Origin: Bacteroidota bacterium
GTDB taxonomy: Bacteria > Bacteroidota > Bacteroidia > Flavobacteriales > Flavobacteriaceae
Reading direction: 5' to 3'
DNA length: 33,686 bases
Assembly: GCA_023390775.1 (NCBI GenBank)
Contig: JAEWCF010000003.1
Coordinates: 1 to 33,686, forward strand
The translations under genes and the position numbers were made by a program. Below are positions 31,508-33,686 of the stretch, piece after piece. The notes under the pieces were generated by a model. It had not been told where the DNA came from. It ran no database searches and was given only the letters and a program-made list of their open reading frames with translations. Numbering within the stretch: the stretch's first letter is position 1; each line of letters opens with the position of its first letter.

Positions 31508-32076
31508 TATAGATTGTTGTGGTCCACATACTGCCAGACAGCCTCGGGCATCAGGGGCCGGACGTTCTTGCCAAGTGCGATGTTCTCGCGGATGAATGTC
31601 GATGAGATTTCAACGATAGGGGCATCTACGCGCGAAATCGACGGATGGTGCTGCAAATCGGTCGTTGCCGCCTCCGAAATGCGGGGATAGATGTAGATGC
31701 GGTAATTCTGCAACAGCGTCTCATAGTTTTTCCATTTGTGCAGCGAGCGCAGATTGTCCTCTCCCATGATCAGGGAAAAGGCATGCGCGGGATATTTTTC
31801 TTCAAGATGCGCGAGCGTATTGACCGTGTAATTGGGTTGCGGAAGCTTGAACTCAATATCCGAAGGGCGCAGTTTGGGATACGGTTCGGTGGCCAGGTGC
31901 ACCATTTCAAGGCGCTTGTAATTGTCCAGAAGGGTATTTTTTTCCTTGTGCGGGTTGTGCGGCGTGACCACGAGCCATATCTGGTCCAACTCCGAATGCT
32001 CCGCCATGTGGTTGGCGATGATCAGGTGCCCGACGTGGATAGGGTTGAAGGTTCCGAAGTAGAGGCCGATGTTCAT
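31492..32076 (-). CDS. nadD: Nicotinate-nucleotide adenylyltransferase
   Basis: 194 residues. It adenylates nicotinate mononucleotide to deamido-NAD. The nucleotidyltransferase motif GTFNPIHVGH (8-17) and the ISSTFIR motif near 157-163 are both intact. It is downstream of gmk on the minus strand. The gap is filled by inverted heptamer arrays (32090-32236). Its last four codons double as the arm and T tract of the shared terminator. It complements the NAD theme of the distant HAAO gene, but they are not linked. Confidence 0.96.
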   Translation of the reverse strand: MNIGLYFGTFNPIHVGHLIIANHMAEHSELDQIWLVVTPHNPHKEKNTLLDNYKRLEMVHLATEPYPKLRPSDIEFKLPQPNYTVNTLAHLEEKYPAHAFSLIMGEDNLRSLHKWKNYETLLQNYRIYIYPRISEAATTDLQHHPSISRVDAPIVEISSTFIRENIALGKNVRPLMPEAVWQYVDHNNLYKKRG

Positions 32077-32089
32077 CTTTAAAGCATTC

Positions 32090-32236
32090 AGCTGTCAGCT
32101 TTCAGCGATCAGCTTGTTTAATACTATAACCCACTATTAAAATTCAATTGATGTTTTCTACCAAATATGAATAACAGTTCCAAAGCTCCGTTTTATCGCT
32201 ATCAAACTGACAGCTGACAGCTGATAGCTGACAGCT
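32090..32236 (-). repeat. Inverted heptamer arrays filling the gmk-nadD gap
   Basis: Plus-strand coordinates: GACAGCT (32209), GACAGCT (32216), GATAGCT (32223), GACAGCT (32230) at the gmk end; AGCTGTC (32090), AGCTTTC (32097), AGCGATC (32104), AGCTTGT (32111) at the nadD end, with a partial extra unit toward the start codon. The arms are complementary at 22 of 28 positions. The gmk stop TAG (32237-32235) overlaps the array, and the other arm ends 13 bp before the nadD ATG. The 91-bp spacer is AT-rich without a gene. Confidence 0.88.
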
Positions 32237-32804
32237 ACTTCACAAATTCCCTCACCAACATATACGCCTCGTTCTTCGCCTCCTCCAGGTCGTAATTCTT
32301 GATGATCTTGTCAAACTGAGGTGCCGTTGCGAGTTCTACCGATGCCTTTGCGATGCGCATGTTGATCTTTTCGTCCGATTCGGTGGAGCGCTTCTTCAGG
32401 CGGATCTTGAGCTCGTCGATCGAGGGCGGTTTCACGAAAACGGCCAGTGTTTCGTCGGGGTATTTGCGCTTGATCCGAAGCCCGCCGGCCACGTCGATAT
32501 CAAAGATGACGTTCTTGCCCTGGGCCCAGATGCGTTCGATCTCGCTGTTGAGCGTTCCGTAGAAATTGTCGCGGTAGACTTCCTCCCATTCCAGGAAATC
32601 GTGGTTTTTGATATGTTGCTTGAACTCCTCGGTCGAGATAAAATAGTAATCCTTGCCGTGTTGCTCCAGTCCCCTGGGCTCGCGTGAGGTACACGAAACC
32701 GAAAATTCCAGGTTCAGTTCGTCAATCCCGAGCAAATGCCGGACAATGGTGGTTTTCCCAGACCCCGAGGGCGCCGAAAACACGATGAGTTTTCCTTTTT
32801 GCAT
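32235..32804 (-). CDS. gmk: Guanylate kinase
   Basis: 189 residues. It phosphorylates GMP to GDP using ATP. The P-loop APSGSGKT (11-18), SCTSREPR (GMP-binding), the KDYYFIS and FLEWEEVYRDNFYGT segments, and FDIDVAGG are typical. The start shares one base with the yicC stop (minus-strand TGATG). The gene order yicC-gmk-nadD is common in Bacteroidota. The stop codon lies in the heptamer array. Confidence 0.97.
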   Translation of the reverse strand: MQKGKLIVFSAPSGSGKTTIVRHLLGIDELNLEFSVSCTSREPRGLEQHGKDYYFISTEEFKQHIKNHDFLEWEEVYRDNFYGTLNSEIERIWAQGKNVIFDIDVAGGLRIKRKYPDETLAVFVKPPSIDELKIRLKKRSTESDEKINMRIAKASVELATAPQFDKIIKNYDLEEAKNEAYMLVREFVK

Positions 32805-33664
32805 CAGAGTACGTTGAGCACCTGCTCCTTGATTTTTTCGAGTTCGTCCTTCATCTGCACCACGAGTTTCTGCATCTTGGCGTGGTTGGATTTGGATCCC
32901 ATCGTATTGATTTCGCGTCCCATTTCCTGGATGATGAAGCCCAGTTTCCGTCCGTTGGCTTCGCTTCCGGCGAGGGTTTCGATAAAATAGTTCATGTGGT
33001 TCTCGAGCCTGACCTTCTCCTCGGTGATGTCGTACTTCTCGAGGTAAAAAATCAGTTCCTGCTCAAAGCGGTTCTCGTCAAGCGTCACTTTCAACTCTTC
33101 GATCGCGGCCTGAAGACGCGCCTTCACGGTGGTGATGCGTTCGGCGTCCATGGAAACCGTTTCGTTCATCATGGTCATGATATTGGCGATGCGGTGCAGG
33201 AATTCCTTCTCGAGCGCGACACCTTCGGACGTCCTGAAATTGCGGATGTTCTGCAACGCTTCATCAACCACCAATTGTATTTCACCCCAATCGTCTTCAT
33301 TGATTTCCTCGCGTTCGGTCTTGAGCGCATCAGGCATGCGAATGGCCATTTTCATGAGTTCGGTCTCGTCTGCATCGGGTTTGACCTCCCGGAGTTGTGC
33401 GATGTACGCCCTGAGGATCGGGACGTTGACGCGGGTGGCGGTCTGTTCCGACGTGCTTTCGACATAAATCGCGAAATCGATCTTGCCCCGCTCCAGTGCC
33501 GATGCGATCTGGTTGCGCAGCGGAAGTTCCATCTCGCGATAGATCGTCGGGACGCGGACGCTCAGGTCCAATCCCTTGCTGTTAAGCGATTTGACCTCGA
33601 CGGTAATTTTCTTGCCCGGAAGCTGGCGCGAAGCCTTTCCGAAGCCTGTCATGGACTGTATCAT
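32804..33664 (-). CDS. yicC: YicC family protein (probable endoribonuclease)
   Basis: 286 residues. The N-terminal MIQSMTGFGKA and the C-terminal ENHMNYFIETL, GRKLGFIIQEMGREINTMGS and KSNHAKMQKLVVQMKDELEK blocks are the conserved YicC signatures. YicC proteins have been described as endoribonucleases involved in stress and small-RNA turnover. The protein is cytoplasmic. It is first in the yicC-gmk-nadD unit, overlapping gmk by 1 nt. At the window edge the minus strand reads ATCTTTG (33686-33680), which would be a -7 box if the next base outside is T. Confidence 0.95.
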   Translation of the reverse strand: MIQSMTGFGKASRQLPGKKITVEVKSLNSKGLDLSVRVPTIYREMELPLRNQIASALERGKIDFAIYVESTSEQTATRVNVPILRAYIAQLREVKPDADETELMKMAIRMPDALKTEREEINEDDWGEIQLVVDEALQNIRNFRTSEGVALEKEFLHRIANIMTMMNETVSMDAERITTVKARLQAAIEELKVTLDENRFEQELIFYLEKYDITEEKVRLENHMNYFIETLAGSEANGRKLGFIIQEMGREINTMGSKSNHAKMQKLVVQMKDELEKIKEQVLNVL

Positions 33665-33686
33665 AGAAAATTAAAGAGGCAAAGAT

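Overview
The window reads as core chromosome of a Flavobacteriaceae-like Bacteroidota bacterium. The evidence is a SusC-like TonB-dependent receptor with a carboxypeptidase-like N-terminal domain, a DUF5689 lipoprotein, a type IX secretion (T9SS) C-terminal signal, a complete Bat (Bacteroides aerotolerance) cluster, lipoproteins with Cys followed by acidic runs, and promoters that fit the flavobacterial TTG-N17-23-TAnnTTTG consensus. By eye the base composition is GC-rich for that family. I saw no phage, plasmid, transposase, CRISPR, rRNA or tRNA genes. The only mobile-looking DNA is a set of small intergenic repeats.

Layout. Positions 1-227 hold the C-terminus of an OmpA-family protein and its terminator. 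Positions 275-944 are gene-free and packed with repeats. From 5734 down to 991 (minus strand) runs a TonB receptor - DUF5689/OB-fold lipoprotein - lipocalin-like lipoprotein unit. It is divergent from a secreted endonuclease/exonuclease/phosphatase (5864-6976), which suggests an outer-membrane locus for nucleic acids or phosphate esters. Next come 3-hydroxyanthranilate dioxygenase (7030), an ALDH7-type dehydrogenase (7837), a PPP-like phosphatase (9415-10143, minus), and a response regulator translationally close to a secreted helical protein (10385-12188). Converging on them is an aldo/keto reductase - SDR - AlbA_2 unit (15070 down to 12189). A DUF4382 lipoprotein follows (15158-15961).

The central block 16110-24943 is a Bat operon: moxR, DUF58, a two-membrane-span protein with a BatD-like N-terminus, batA, batB, batC, batD and batE. 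From DUF58 onward every junction is a 1- or 4-nt start/stop overlap. The rest is housekeeping: cvpA, a small conserved protein, pheS, another small conserved protein, a small membrane protein with gpsA, a YqhD-type alcohol dehydrogenase, a T9SS-secreted Ig-like protein, and the nadD-gmk-yicC unit on the minus strand.

The most unusual signal is in the linkers between co-directional genes. Three of them (moxR/DUF58, pheS/27056, gmk/nadD) are filled by 7-bp tandem repeats, clearly mirrored as inverted arms in two cases. The arrays begin at, or overlap, the upstream stop codon and end close to the next start codon. The heptamer differs at each locus, but the architecture is the same. Two other repeat families also occur: a CCTCAAAGG-bounded MITE-like element (two full copies and one collapsed palindrome) and a structured GATGGAAGCG/ATCCTTTT/AAAGATA element (two copies with an apparently compensatory stem).
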